Part shown: positions 11,282 to 21,437 of the stretch, piece after piece
Layout: the number at the start of each line of letters is the position of its first letter
Position numbering within the stretch: the first letter of the stretch is position 1
Position numbers and translations under genes: made by a program
The notes under the pieces: generated by a model
What the model was told of the DNA's origin: nothing
What the model saw: only the letters and a program-made list of their open reading frames with translations
Databases searched by the model: none
Assembly: GCA_025504975.1 (NCBI GenBank)
Contig: JANUWI010000018.1
Span: forward strand, 248,001 to 312,000
Direction: 5' to 3'
Length of the DNA stretch: 64,000 bases
Source of the DNA: Plenodomus lindquistii
Taxonomy: Eukaryota; Ascomycota; Dothideomycetes; Pleosporales; Leptosphaeriaceae

Positions 11282-12533
11282 ATGGACTCTGACGACGAAG
11301 TTCCCACCCTCATCCCCACCACAACCACAAACCCAGACCAGGAAGAGGCCCCAGACCTCATCGACACCACGTCCTCCCATCCCAAGGTTCCCATCACGAT
11401 AATCACCGGCTACCTCGGCTCTGGAAAAACGACTCTGCTCAACTACATCCTCACCGCGCATCATGGCAAGAAAATCGCAGTCATCCTCAACGAATTCGGC
11501 GACTCCATCGACATTGAGAAATCCCTCACCGTCTCCTCTGCAAACACCAGCACCACTGCCCCACCTCCTTTCGTACCCTTGGCCAATGGCTGTATCTGCT
11601 GTTCCGTCAAAGATGTCGGCGTTGCAGCGATTGAGAATTTAATGGAGCAAAGCGGCCTCTTCGATTACATCCTACTCGAGACGACAGGCCTTGCAGACCC
11701 AGGAAGTATAGCGCCTCTATTCTGGCTAGATGAAGGACTGGGAAGTAGCATCTTCCTCGACGGCATCGTCACCGTCGTTGATGCCAAGAACATACTCAAG
11801 AGTTTGGATGAAGGACTAGGCGACGACCAAGAAGCTCTACAGAAACAACGAGGAGAAGACGCACACTCGCACAAGGGCCCATTACTTACAACAGCGCATC
11901 TACAAATCAGCCATGCCGACGTGATTCTGATCAACAAAATTGACCTTGTCAATGATGAGGAATTGAAACTAGTCACGGAGAGGATACGCTCAATCAACGG
12001 CCTTGCAAAACTCAAAACCACAACTAAATCCCAAGTCCCACAACTAGAAGGCCTAGTCCTCGATCTCAACGCGTACGACGAGGTCAGCAATGCGGATCTC
12101 AAGTTTTCAGAAAAGGGACACAGTCATTTGGATCCGGTAATAACTCCCCTTTCCTCTCCTCCCCAATTTCCAGCTCCGCTCTCTGCAACCTTCTACTGAC
12201 ATGTGACGGAAGACAATAACAACAATCACCATCACCTTCCCCGCCCTAACACCTCCCCAAATCGATAAATTCGACTTCTTCCTCCGCACAATCCTATGGG
12301 AAGAAACACTACCTAATGGGACGTCACACACCCCCTTCGAAATCCACAGGCTCAAGGCGAGGATACCGGTGCAAGATGGGCGGTTGTTGCTGGTACAGGG
12401 TGTGAGAAATTTGTATGATACGAATGAGGCGAAGACGGAAGGTGGAGAGGGGGAGCAGGCGAAGCTGGTGCTGATTGGGAAGGGTGTAGAGCAAGAGGGG
12501 CTGAAGACGAGTTTATTGGAGACGTTGGGGTGA
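11282..12533 (+). CDS. ZNG1: CobW/COG0523 zinc-regulated GTPase metalloprotein activator
   Basis: GTP-dependent metallochaperone of the COG0523 family, 391 aa; fungal and animal Zng1 delivers zinc to methionine aminopeptidase (family knowledge). Exons 11282-12136 and 12213-12533; the 76 bp intron has the branch CTGAC. Seen: Walker A GYLGSGKT at residues 43-50, the metal-binding CxCC motif (CICC, residues 104-107), ETTGLADPGSI (switch region) and the guanine-specificity motif INKIDLV. Exon 2 gives the CobW C-terminal domain (RIPVQDGRLLLVQGVRNLYD). The N-terminus reads DDEVPTLIP, like the peptide other Zng1 proteins use to dock on their client, but without the Cys of the CPxLV form. The start has a good context (CACCATGG). 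Convergent with the P450 gene, 207 bp apart. Confidence 0.92.
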
Positions 12534-12740
12534 TGGGGAGGAGATGTGGGACGGTTTGTGTAAAACTAAAAACGCGGAGATAGTAGGGAATATCTGCCAA
12601 GGAGCCTGTATTTCTCGTGTATATGTTTTGTCTTGATTTCATGATGCTTATGCCTGTATACAGCAGCAAGGCGATAATCACAGCACGTAGCTAGCAGGAA
12701 GGCATCTCTCCTAGCCTTGTGGAATACACGAACCAACCCC

Positions 12741-14546
12741 TCATTTCATCTCCCTAACAAACTGCCCATCCTTGTCCAACCCCCTCTCCACGTCCTCCCA
12801 CGTCCTCCTAATAATGTCCCCTCTCCCCTCCCTAACCCTAAAATCCACCTCAAAATCCTTGGGCCTAGTGGCAATCCCACTCACCAAATCCCCCTGTCGA
12901 GGCAACATCTCCTTCCCATCCTCGCCTTTCTTGGCACACAAATCGAAACCCCAAAGCAGTCTCGCCATCACAGTTGCCAAACTGCGATCCGCAATATGCG
13001 TACCGGGGCAAATACGACGGCCGGATCCAAAGCCAAAGTGATCGCGTTCTGAAACATTGGACAGTACGCTGGATTCAGAAGATGAGGTGTTGTCGCCGAG
13101 GAAGCGTTCAGGCTGGAAGATTTCTGGGTTCGGGTACCGCGCGGGGTCGTTGTGGATGGTGTATGTGTTTAGTAAGAGGGATGCGCCGCGGGGGAGCTGG
13201 TACCCCATGTATTCTGTTGATTCGGTGAGGGCGTGGGGGATAGCAAGGGGGACGGCGGGCATCCAGCGGAGAGTTTCCTTGACGCAGGCGCGAATGTAAG
13301 GGAGGTTTGGGAGGTCTTCGATGGAGGGCATGCGGGATGGGCCGCAGAGGGCATCGAGTTCGGCTTGGGCGGTGCGTTGGGCGGCGGGGTAGAGGAGCAT
13401 GGCTTGGATGAAGCCGTAGAGCGTGCTGGATGTTGTGTCGCTGCCTGCTTCGAGGAAGACGGCGGCGAGGAGGCAGGAGAGGTCGTCGTCGTAGCCTTCG
13501 GTTTGTTGGAGGGTGACGATGTCGTTGCAGACGCAGGGGCGGGAGGTGGGGAGTTTGTTTAGAAAGGCGTGTTTGGCATTTTGGTAGACGGGTCTGTAGA
13601 AGGTTTTCTGCGCGTGGTGGAGCTCGAGAGCTTGACGTTTGACCGGGTAGAAGATGGCGGGGATCAGACGTAGGATGGGATAAAAGTCCGCAAATGCGGC
13701 GGTGCCAACGGAGAGGAGGTCTGAGAAGGCCTGCACGAGACTGAAAAACTCTTGAAGTTGGGGATCGTTCCAGTTCTTCCGGCGGACACTGTGCAAGGGA
13801 GGTATTAGTGGCGTGTATGGTTTGTAGGATTGTGGGATGAGTTACCCGAAGACGATGCTGCTCATCACGGACGATGTGAAGCGGCGGATCTTTTTCAAGA
13901 CGTCGGTCGAGTCTTGCGAGAGTTCAAAGAGGAGCTGCTTCGTCTCGAGGTCGAGGTATGGTTGGTAGTCTGCAATCTTCTTCGCATGCAATGCATAGTG
14001 GGCAAATTTACGTTGCTGGAATTCAGTCAGTGGCAGGGTGTAGAGTGAGGATGGAAATACCAACTGTGCGCCAATGTTGGCCGTATGGCTACATATATGT
14101 ATTAGTTTAATTCACGCAGCGGGCAGCATAGATAATTTACCTCGAATGGAAATCTGAGGTGACGGCTGAACAACTCCTGCCCAACATATGAATCCGGCCG
14201 TGAACTCGCTATAGCACCTTTAGAGTCGATCAACCCCTTGATGGCCTGGTCACTTGACAAGACGATTTGGACCTGGTTCCCGAGAATGACAGAGTAGATT
14301 GGTCCATACTCTTGGGCCCACTTTTGGTATAGCAGATGCGGCAAATCTCCTGCTTGTGACAACTGTGCAATGTCAGTGTGATCTATAGAGACAATCCCAT
14401 CATGAATTTACTTGATGTAGGTTGCCAAGGATGGGGAGAGTGGGAGGCCCAGGGGGGTATCCTTTTGGTCGACGGCCAACGTAGTAAAGACAATAGGCCA
14501 GGCCGGAGAGCAATACCGCGCCTATGGTGATCAAATTCGTCCACAT
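12741..14546 (-). CDS. Cytochrome P450 monooxygenase (first)
   Basis: Heme-thiolate monooxygenase on the ER membrane, predicted 532 aa in five exons: 14546-14412, 14362-14141, 14088-14065, 14015-13846 and 13788-12741. An N-terminal membrane anchor (LITIGAVLLSGLAYCLYYVG) is followed by the PPGPPTLPILGN hinge. Exon 3 is only 24 nt and encodes PYGQHWRT; with exon 4 (QRKFAHYAL) it forms the C-helix WRxxRK motif. The I-helix reads AGSDTTS, ExxR is ETLR, and the heme loop is FGFGSGRRICPG. The intron after WRT uses a weak GTTGGT donor, chosen because it alone keeps frame and motif. Substrate unknown; no polyketide, peptide or terpene synthase adjoins it. It resembles fungal CYP families with O-demethylase-like members, but I cannot assign one. 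Confidence 0.9.
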
Positions 14547-14693
14547 GCTTGTGTTTGCAGCAATGTGATGCTGGGTGACTACCGTTCTAACGCGGCATTG
14601 GTACGACTCTTATACGTAGAGACATCTCTTCTTCGCACCTACCGGTACCTCGCGATTGCCAGTCCTACACGTCACTATAGCTTTATCGTCGTA

Positions 14694-14823
14694 CAGGATA
14701 ATTCCACTCCGGCTTACAATCCCTATCAGAGTTCGGCGGAACAAACGGTCAGACTGCTCCTCTTCTAAGATGCTGATTTGTTGATCTCTATCCAGAACAC
14801 GAATCGGGCATGCAAATATCCTG
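14694..14823. mobile_element. Possible diverged MITE copy (family A)
   Basis: Starts CAGGATAATTCCACTCCGG after a TA and ends in TATTTGCATG...-type sequence whose reverse complement begins CAGGATATTTGCATGCCC. The arms match over roughly 15 of 22 bases. The right flank is TG instead of TA, so this copy is decayed or coincidental. Confidence 0.4.
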
Positions 14824-15429
14824 TGTGTGTGGTTCCAGAGCTGTGGGGCAAAGGTTTCCATGCCCTGGGTAGATGCATGATACATGTATGTATTATAGGA
14901 CAGGCTGACGATATTGCGGCCCGTTCCTAACCAGGAAAAGACGCGAGAAGAACCGAGAACCGCGTACCTGGGGAATTGTGACGGGTAACGCCTAGCTCAT
15001 ATCAGGAACTTGCTCGGTATTCACACAAGTTTTGCTGTCGTGCTTGCTTCGTTCGCCAAAGCGTCTCGACCTGAATCTGGGACCCATCTGTTGTCTCCAT
15101 GTAGCCCAATGAGCGAGCCAGAACGCAATCTATCTCGGGGCCAATCCCATCATATCCCTGTGATGATGACTGATCGATTGCGTCCTCTTCACCCTTGGCC
15201 GACGTAAGTTGTACAAGCGTAAGAATCATCGGTGTGTACAGGGTGTAGACGCATCGTGTCAAATACCTCAAGGTCTGGCCAATCAGCTTCTCAATTCTGC
15301 CGAAGATTCAACGTCTTATTCGTCAAAATTGAACAAGGATCTGACCTAATGTGTTGATTTCCCCTCTACGGAGTCGGAGTGAACGCTTCACAAGGCTGAC
15401 ATATCCTGCCTTCTGGCAGATACCACATA

Positions 15430-15599
15430 CAGGATAGGATCTGCTCGGATTGAACCCCTGCTTGCTTCCATATCGTATCACAGAGAGACCGAGCCATTGG
15501 TGTATCAGTACTGCGCAGATTGCCTTTCACTATTGGTACGTTCTTCTTCGGTATTATACAGGAACTAGCAGGGGTTTAATCCAAGCTGACTGTATCCTG
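15430..15599. mobile_element. MITE copy (family A), 170 bp, TA flanks
   Basis: Non-coding element flanked by TA on both sides. The left arm begins CAGGATAGGATCTGCTCGG and continues ATTGAACCCCTGCT; the reverse complement of the right arm begins CAGGATACAGTCAGCTTGG and continues ATTAAACCCCTGCT, so the arms pair over about 33 bases with few mismatches. TA flanks and the CAGG terminus suit a Tc1/mariner- or Fot1/pogo-derived MITE (inference). The same length and interior recur at 15688. Confidence 0.8.
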
Positions 15600-15687
15600 T
15601 ATTATTTGTTGAGCAGGCGTTAATGCAGCCGAAGCTACACTGTGGAGCCGCGGGTCGTCCGTGCAGCTAGTGTCGCCAGACATGGTA

Positions 15688-15857
15688 CAAGGTATTGTCA
15701 GGTCGGATTGAACCCCTGCTTACTTCCGTATCGTATCGAAGAGAGACCGAGCCATTGTTGTATTAGGACTGTGCAGGTCGCCTTCTACCATTGGTATGCT
15801 CTTCTTCGGTATAATACAGAAACTAGTAGGGGTTCAAGCCGAGCTGACAATACCCTG
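15688..15857. mobile_element. MITE copy (family A), 170 bp
   Basis: Same orientation and length as the copy at 15430, with a shared interior (TATCGTATC..GAGAGACCGAGC and the CTTCTTCGGTATTATAC-like stretch). Terminal arms TTGTCAGGTCGG plus ATTGAACCCCTGCT pair with the right end over about 30 bases. The left flank is TA; the right flank is TG. Confidence 0.8.
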
Positions 15858-17275
15858 TGTGCAGGTGCGAGGTGTGGTAGAATGGTATATCCGTGACCAT
15901 TATATAGCTCGCCATTGTACTTTCCTGCATCACCGTCTTCTTATTTTTTTTTCCTAGCACGGCTAAGGTTCAAGATTCGCCCAGCAAGAACGATACATGG
16001 GCCGCTGCTCGTGTCCTGTGCAAAGGTGACAAGCTCAAAAAAATGTTGATATCCCAAGCCCCTGACGATCAGCGACGCCGTGGGAGCCCGTGGACGAGTG
16101 CGTCCTTCATGACGAGCTTCGAGTCGCACACGGTTCAGAGTGAGTTCTGCGAGCCGTTTGGGAGAATACTACTCCTACAGACACCAAGCCCGCCGTTCCA
16201 ACGGCTTTGACTTGGATCGCATCCCCGGTGATGTATCTGGAACAAAACTTGGGATGTTCTGAATTGCGTCTCATTGTTCGACAGCGGCTTCGTCAGACTC
16301 ATAATCTTGTCGCTGGCGTGCTCAAATTTCTCTTGTCTTTGTGGCAGTCTGTGTGAACATGATTTTCAAACTATACTGTCTCGCTGTTACATGCAAGCTA
16401 GTCCGATAGTGTATCCAGCTGCTGGGTGATGGACGCATTCGGTACGTCGGCCGAACAGTCGTCAGCTCATATAACACCTGGAATTCCAGCCTGTTTTGAT
16501 GAGTACAGGTAGAAAGCGGCGGCGATGGTGAAACAGGGGGTTGTTGGCGAAAGGCGTGGTTCATGCATCGCTTGACCTCGTGATGGCTGCCTACTGGATC
16601 GGATTGACCAGATGGCTGATGCTGTGGTAGTAGAAGTACGGCTTTAGCAGATGAGAAATGAATAGCATAGAGGAACATGAGGTAGGTATCATGGTCGGGA
16701 GACTAGTATGGTCTCTGATGTGTATGCTCGCGGCGGTCTCCCAAATCACATGAGATGTTGCAATTAGTGCCTGCCTGATCAGTGATGAAATGGCATACCC
16801 TAAAATCGAAGGAATCTCCATGAAGGCGGCATAGAAACGTAGCGTAAACGTGAATGAAGCGTCGATGCATGCTTTCCTCACTCGAAGCTAGACAAGCTGG
16901 CGCGTGGAAGAGCGGTGAGAGCTGATGAAGGCAACACCTCACGCTTCAGCGAAGAAACGCAGCGTCAAAAAGGAACAACCGATATTCGAAGGGTCCTCTC
17001 CATGTCAGCAGGGCCCTGCAATTGGCGTCATCCATGGCTGCGAGAGCATCGTGACGTGAATGATGGTGTAAGGTCGTTCCCCCGACAACGCCTTCCCAAC
17101 TCGGCGAGCGACAAGCAGCGCTCGGAGGACAACGCGGCCCAGGCTCAAGGCGCATACAACAAGTCAGCAAGTCAGTCTCCCCTCAACACCCAAATCTAGT
17201 CCTTGCAACCCATATACACCGAGGTTTTGGCCATATTTCCAACTTCACACCTGTTCATATACCACATTCTTGACA

Positions 17276-18134
17276 ATGGTAAGTCATGTTCCCGCCCGTC
17301 TCAACCGCCGCCAGCATCTCGGCCCCGCCATTGGCTAGCAGCCGTCCCGGTCGTCCCTGCCCTCCGCTCAACGGCCAAGGCAGTGGCAACCGGGTCGCAA
17401 AACAAATGTCCCTTGCCTTGGGCTTGCCTCGTGCAACACAAAACACGCTTTAGCTAGCGCTGGCCTGCCAAACACAACACCACGCATCGCCATCGTCTCT
17501 ACCACTGCATCCCCCCACACACGGCACACGCACACACAAAAACAACAACACCGCAGAAACGAACAGAATGGATAACAACAATCAGGCCTCCACAAACTAC
17601 CGCGAAGCCTTCCAGCTCTTCGACAAGCGCGGAAACGGACGTGTTGACCGCGGCGCACTGGGCGACTTGCTGCGCGCATGTGGCCAGAACCCCACACTGG
17701 CCGAGATTGCAGATTTGGAGCGCGGCGTTGGAAACGACTGTACGTCTTGGAATACCCCCTTTATGCCCCCTGCCTTCACCGACCACGAATACTGACAATA
17801 ACAGTCGATTTCGAAACCTTCTCCAAGATCCTCAACCGTCCCGGCGGCTTCCGCGAACCCTTTGATATTGAAGAGTACATCCGCGGCTTCCAGGTCTTTG
17901 ACAAGGACCGGTCGGGCTTTGTCGGAAAGGGCCAGATCAAGTACATTTTGACGAATTTGGGGGAGAAGATGAGCGAGGAGGAGGTGGATGAGTTGTTCAA
18001 GAGCACGATTGATGCGAGCAATAACGAGGTGGATTACAGGGGTATGTTCTTTCCATCTCTTACACGTAGTTTGGTGTGAGGATGGTAATGCTAACATAAT
18101 GACAGAGTTTGTAAAGACGATTGCGGAGAATTAG
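17276..18134 (+). CDS. cdc4: Myosin essential light chain (Cdc4/Mlc1 type, EF-hand)
   Basis: Calmodulin-like light chain that binds IQ motifs of type II/V myosins in the cytokinetic ring and polarised transport (family knowledge). Preferred model: a 3-nt first exon, ATG at 17276-17278 followed directly by GTAAGT, a 307 bp intron ending ATCAG, then 17586-17739, 17805-18041 and 18106-18134. This gives 140 aa starting MASTNYREAFQLFD, close to S. pombe Cdc4 (141 aa). An unspliced alternative begins at the ATG at 17568 (MDNNNQASTNY, 145 aa). EF-hand 1 (LFDKRGNGRV) and EF-hand 3 (VFDKDRSGFVGKGQIKYIL) are visible; the former lacks a full set of calcium ligands, as usual for light chains. It ends DYREFVKTIAEN. 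Confidence 0.88.
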
Positions 18135-18660
18135 GTGCCTGGCCTTGATGGCTTTGCGACGCACACCGCGCTTTCTTCTTCACTTCTGATACATCTTCTT
18201 ACGCGACATGCACGAAACGGGTCATGGTTCTGGCATGCGGATACCGGCGTTGAAATTGGTTTTTGCTTGGTCGTTGTCTCGCCTCGGTGATGACCAGACA
18301 CAGGGGAAGGGGCAGGTATGGCACTCTGTAGATGATGTGTGCATGTAGTAACAGGGAAACGATAAACTCTGTTTTTGAATTCCAAAGTGGACGCTCGCTT
18401 GTATCTGTGGACGTAGGCTTGCTTGCTCTCATAGCATGAGAAGCCTTGCGCGTTCGCCAATGGGGTATCTGTGTATCTGTGGCTCTCGTAAATCACCCAG
18501 CGCCCCCCCCAACCCAGCCCAACCCAGCCAGACAGGTAAAGAGCAAATCGCAAAGCAACGCCGTGAAACATGACCATCCTTCGCCATGCAAGAAAATTCG
18601 TAAATCACCCATCATTCTTCCATCATCATCTCAGCACGGGTAGCGGGGAGCCTGTCGGCC
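18135..18660. other. Intergenic, convergent 3' ends of light chain and STEEP1-like gene
   Basis: No gene seen. Contains a C-rich run near 18495 followed by CCCAACCCAG repeats. Confidence 0.6.
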
Positions 18661-19236
18661 CTAGACCTTCACCTGCATACCCACGGCGCCCATCCCCGCC
18701 CCACTACCAGCCGCGACATCCTTCTTTGGCGCGGACCCAGCCCCCGCCTTACCCAAGAACAAATCACTCGTCTTGACAAACCCCCCAGGCAGCAAAAACA
18801 CACAATCCTCGCGTCTCCCCGTCCTCTCGCTAGAAAACTGCTGCCAGTCCAATTGATACCCCACCACGAGATTGCACCTCCCACAGCGCTGGAGGTACCG
18901 CTTCTCGAACCCGTTGTCCGATGTGATGATTTCTGGTGTGCGCTCTTGCCGTGTGGAGAGCAGGAGGCCGTAGTGGTCGGTTGTGGGTGTTTGTTCTTCT
19001 TGGCTGGGGCGACGTTTGGGGGCTGCGGGGGGTGGGGGGAGCGGCATGATGTGTGCTTTGTCGAGGGAGTGGGCGCGCGTGGGGAGACTGGGGAGAGGTG
19101 TGGTGGTGGCGAGGAGGAGGTGGCTGCATAGGCAGTGGTAGGTGTAGACTGTGTTTGAGGCTTGGAGGGAGATTTTCTCAGAGGGTGTGGGGGAGGGCAT
19201 GGCGAAGTAGGCGCGGGAGGAGGCGGCGATGTCCAT
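18661..19236 (-). CDS. STEEP1-like protein (CXorf56/UPF0428 family)
   Basis: Single-exon gene, 191 aa. The family signature is visible: VYTYHCLCSHLLL then LPTRAHSLDKAH in the N-terminal half and KRYLQRCGRCNLVVGYQLD in the second half, giving two cysteine pairs (CLC and CGRC). The animal member STEEP1 associates with STING trafficking and is also found with spliceosomes; fungi lack STING, so a splicing-related role is more plausible here (inference). A Pro/Lys/Gln-rich insert (residues 65-85) and a Gly/Ala-rich C-terminus are lineage additions. The start ATG at 19236 is the first in frame; a second Met at residue 12 (MPSPTPSEKI) is an alternative. Confidence 0.82.
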   Translation of the reverse strand: MDIAASSRAYFAMPSPTPSEKISLQASNTVYTYHCLCSHLLLATTTPLPSLPTRAHSLDKAHIMPLPPPPAAPKRRPSQEEQTPTTDHYGLLLSTRQERTPEIITSDNGFEKRYLQRCGRCNLVVGYQLDWQQFSSERTGRREDCVFLLPGGFVKTSDLFLGKAGAGSAPKKDVAAGSGAGMGAVGMQVKV

Positions 19237-21437
19237 GGTTGTTTGTAGTATATGTGGATGTCCTACTTGTGTAGGCTGAGTGTTGTGTTTTCTTTGGTGA
19301 GGATGTTGGCAGATGGTGATATGCTGCAGGCCCAGCGACGGTTTTTAGGCAGTGGGTTGTTTCAGTCGGTCGTCAAATCTTCCAAGTAAGAGGCGATAGA
19401 GAGTGTAAAAGCAGGAGACCGACAGGAAATCGTGGTGTCAAAGTGGTATGACTCCGGCGTGCGGTCGGCTTCGCAATCGATACTCGAGTCTGTTCTGGAA
19501 TGCACCTCCGGCGAGGTACGTCCTCCACTCTTATACCTTCTTATCGGGCGTAAGCGTCCTTGGAACCCTCTCCTCGGAGCCTTGTAACGTGTTGCACAAT
19601 TGCTCACACTCCCAAGCCTCCGTTGCAGCGTGAATCCAACCTGTGGGAGTTTCCGCGCTTCGAACGTGTAAGATCGGCGGGGAGCCAAGCAACGAATCAA
19701 TGTGCTGTGTAGTCGCCCTTTACGTGTCTATCCAAAGTGGGTATGTGATGTGTGAGGCTCGGTGCGTGTATGGAGGGCAATTTGTTTGAAAGACCGTCCG
19801 AGCACGAAACCCAATACTCCAGCCAAGACCGTCTAGGAGGTTGCACTTTAAGAAACGTCCTCGGCGTGGGTGGGTGCAGCGCAGTGCAAACAAGGCTAAG
19901 CAAAAGGACCTAGCGAAAAAGGTTGAGTCAAAGGGTCCACGGTGTCCACAATCGTGATCCACACTTGCAACGCCAGTCCTGATAAGGGTCCGCTTCAGGG
20001 TGTTTCGAAATGTTGATTGCTTGGTGCGATAGTGAGGTGTGCTCGTGGTGTTTTATGCCATATGGAGGGGCCATATATTTGTAGCAAGTGTCGCGCAAGC
20101 CCACGACCGCCCGCGCCCGCCCACCGCTGATTTACAAGCATGCTGGAGAGTGGCGGCGCAATCAACCGTCATTGCGCGACCAAGGCGGTTGACAGGACAT
20201 CCCACGACGTGTCCCCACGGTGTCCGAGTGGATCTGACTTGCGCGAATGGATTTGCAGAGAAGTTGCACGCGGTCGCCGGTGAGCTGCAACTCGACATGT
20301 GACAGCGTCAGCGGAATAGGACCGAGATTTGATCGGCCTAGACCTGCCGGCGCCTATGCATGGAAGCCTGCGAGAAAGCTTCCGTTTTGGATGGCCAGGC
20401 GCTCCGCCTCTGATCTTCCAGCGTGCATGCTGGATGTTGTTTGATGTCTGCGACAGCCTCACACTTGTGAGTGGGGGTCGTGCTGGGCAGTGTTGCGTGC
20501 CAAGGAGGGATTGTTGCAGGCATTCCAGCTTACTCATACTCCAGTAGCACAGCCAAATGGACTGTGCTGAGCGATCTTCGTGTATGCGCCTCTCCGCAGC
20601 CAGCCTGGCGTGAAGTGGCGGACGTTGCGGAGTGCTCTCATACCTATTAATGCAGCATACGATTGCGTAGGCCTCACTACGCCCCAGCAGATAGACAGTG
20701 GATCTCCAGCCTCTACATTTCACTGCTCAATCCTGTATAATGCTGTGTTCCATATATATCGACCACGAAACCTACGGCCTTATCGTCCTCTGTTGACCTT
20801 GACTGCTTACGACGCACCCAAGATCTGTCACTCTGTTGGATCACGCAACCGCTGTCGTGGAGTGTGCCCCTGAGTTGTGACGTTGATCTCTTCATTGGAG
20901 AGGCTGTGCTTCTGTTTGTCGCCATCGAAGTTCCGAAGCTCCGAAGCTCCGAAGCTCCTTTGCACCCAACTTGAAAGGTGAGGTCGGATCAGATGAAGGG
21001 TGCTCGCACGTGACCTCCAGCAGCCGACAGCGCACAGACCCTCGCGCCTGCAAGCCACTTCGCACTACTCGCACTCTAGAACGGACGACACTGGCGCTGC
21101 ACGCTCCAGCTGTGCAGAAGCGTCGACGCGACTGCATCTCCATGCCTCTACTTCAGCAACAGTGTCTTGTCAAGCGAAGTCTCTTGATCATGCGGGGTAT
21201 AGTGCAACCCCGATCGAGACACTTCAGCTTCGGGTTTACCGAGATGGCTTGCAGCATGCCTTTCCGCTTTGTGTGGAAGCGACCAGTGTTCAGCTGGTGA
21301 GGGGTTGAGGTTAGTATAGGTGTATGATGGCTTCTCAGGCTGTAGACGGAGGGAGGTATAAGTATTCAAACCATTTTCTTTGGTCTAGTTTCCAGTGCTT
21401 CAGTCTTCAATTCACAAAATCTTGTTATATTACAATC
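19237..21437. other. Gene-free 2.2 kb between STEEP1-like gene and DUF2235 gene
   Basis: Promoters of both divergent neighbours must lie here. No supported coding frame. Holds an 8-bp tandem repeat at 20926-20957. A TATAAG box-like sequence is seen near 21357, about 80 bp before the DUF2235 start. Confidence 0.55.
20926..20957. repeat. Four tandem copies of CGAAGCTC
   Basis: The first unit is CGAAGTTC, followed by three exact CGAAGCTC units. Each unit carries AGCT-centred symmetry. No function known. Confidence 0.85.

Larger units (their letters stand above)
14547..17275. other. Gene-free region between the first P450 and the myosin light chain
   Basis: No supported gene. It holds three small inverted-repeat elements listed separately (14694-14823, 15430-15599, 15688-15857). 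The remainder shows only short unrelated frames and no recognised domain. Confidence 0.55.

Noticed and set aside
15420..15870. Possible tRNA pair suggested by two similar blocks with TTGAACCCC
   Set aside because: No cloverleaf can be folded; the blocks are inverted-repeat elements with TTGAACCCC in both arms.
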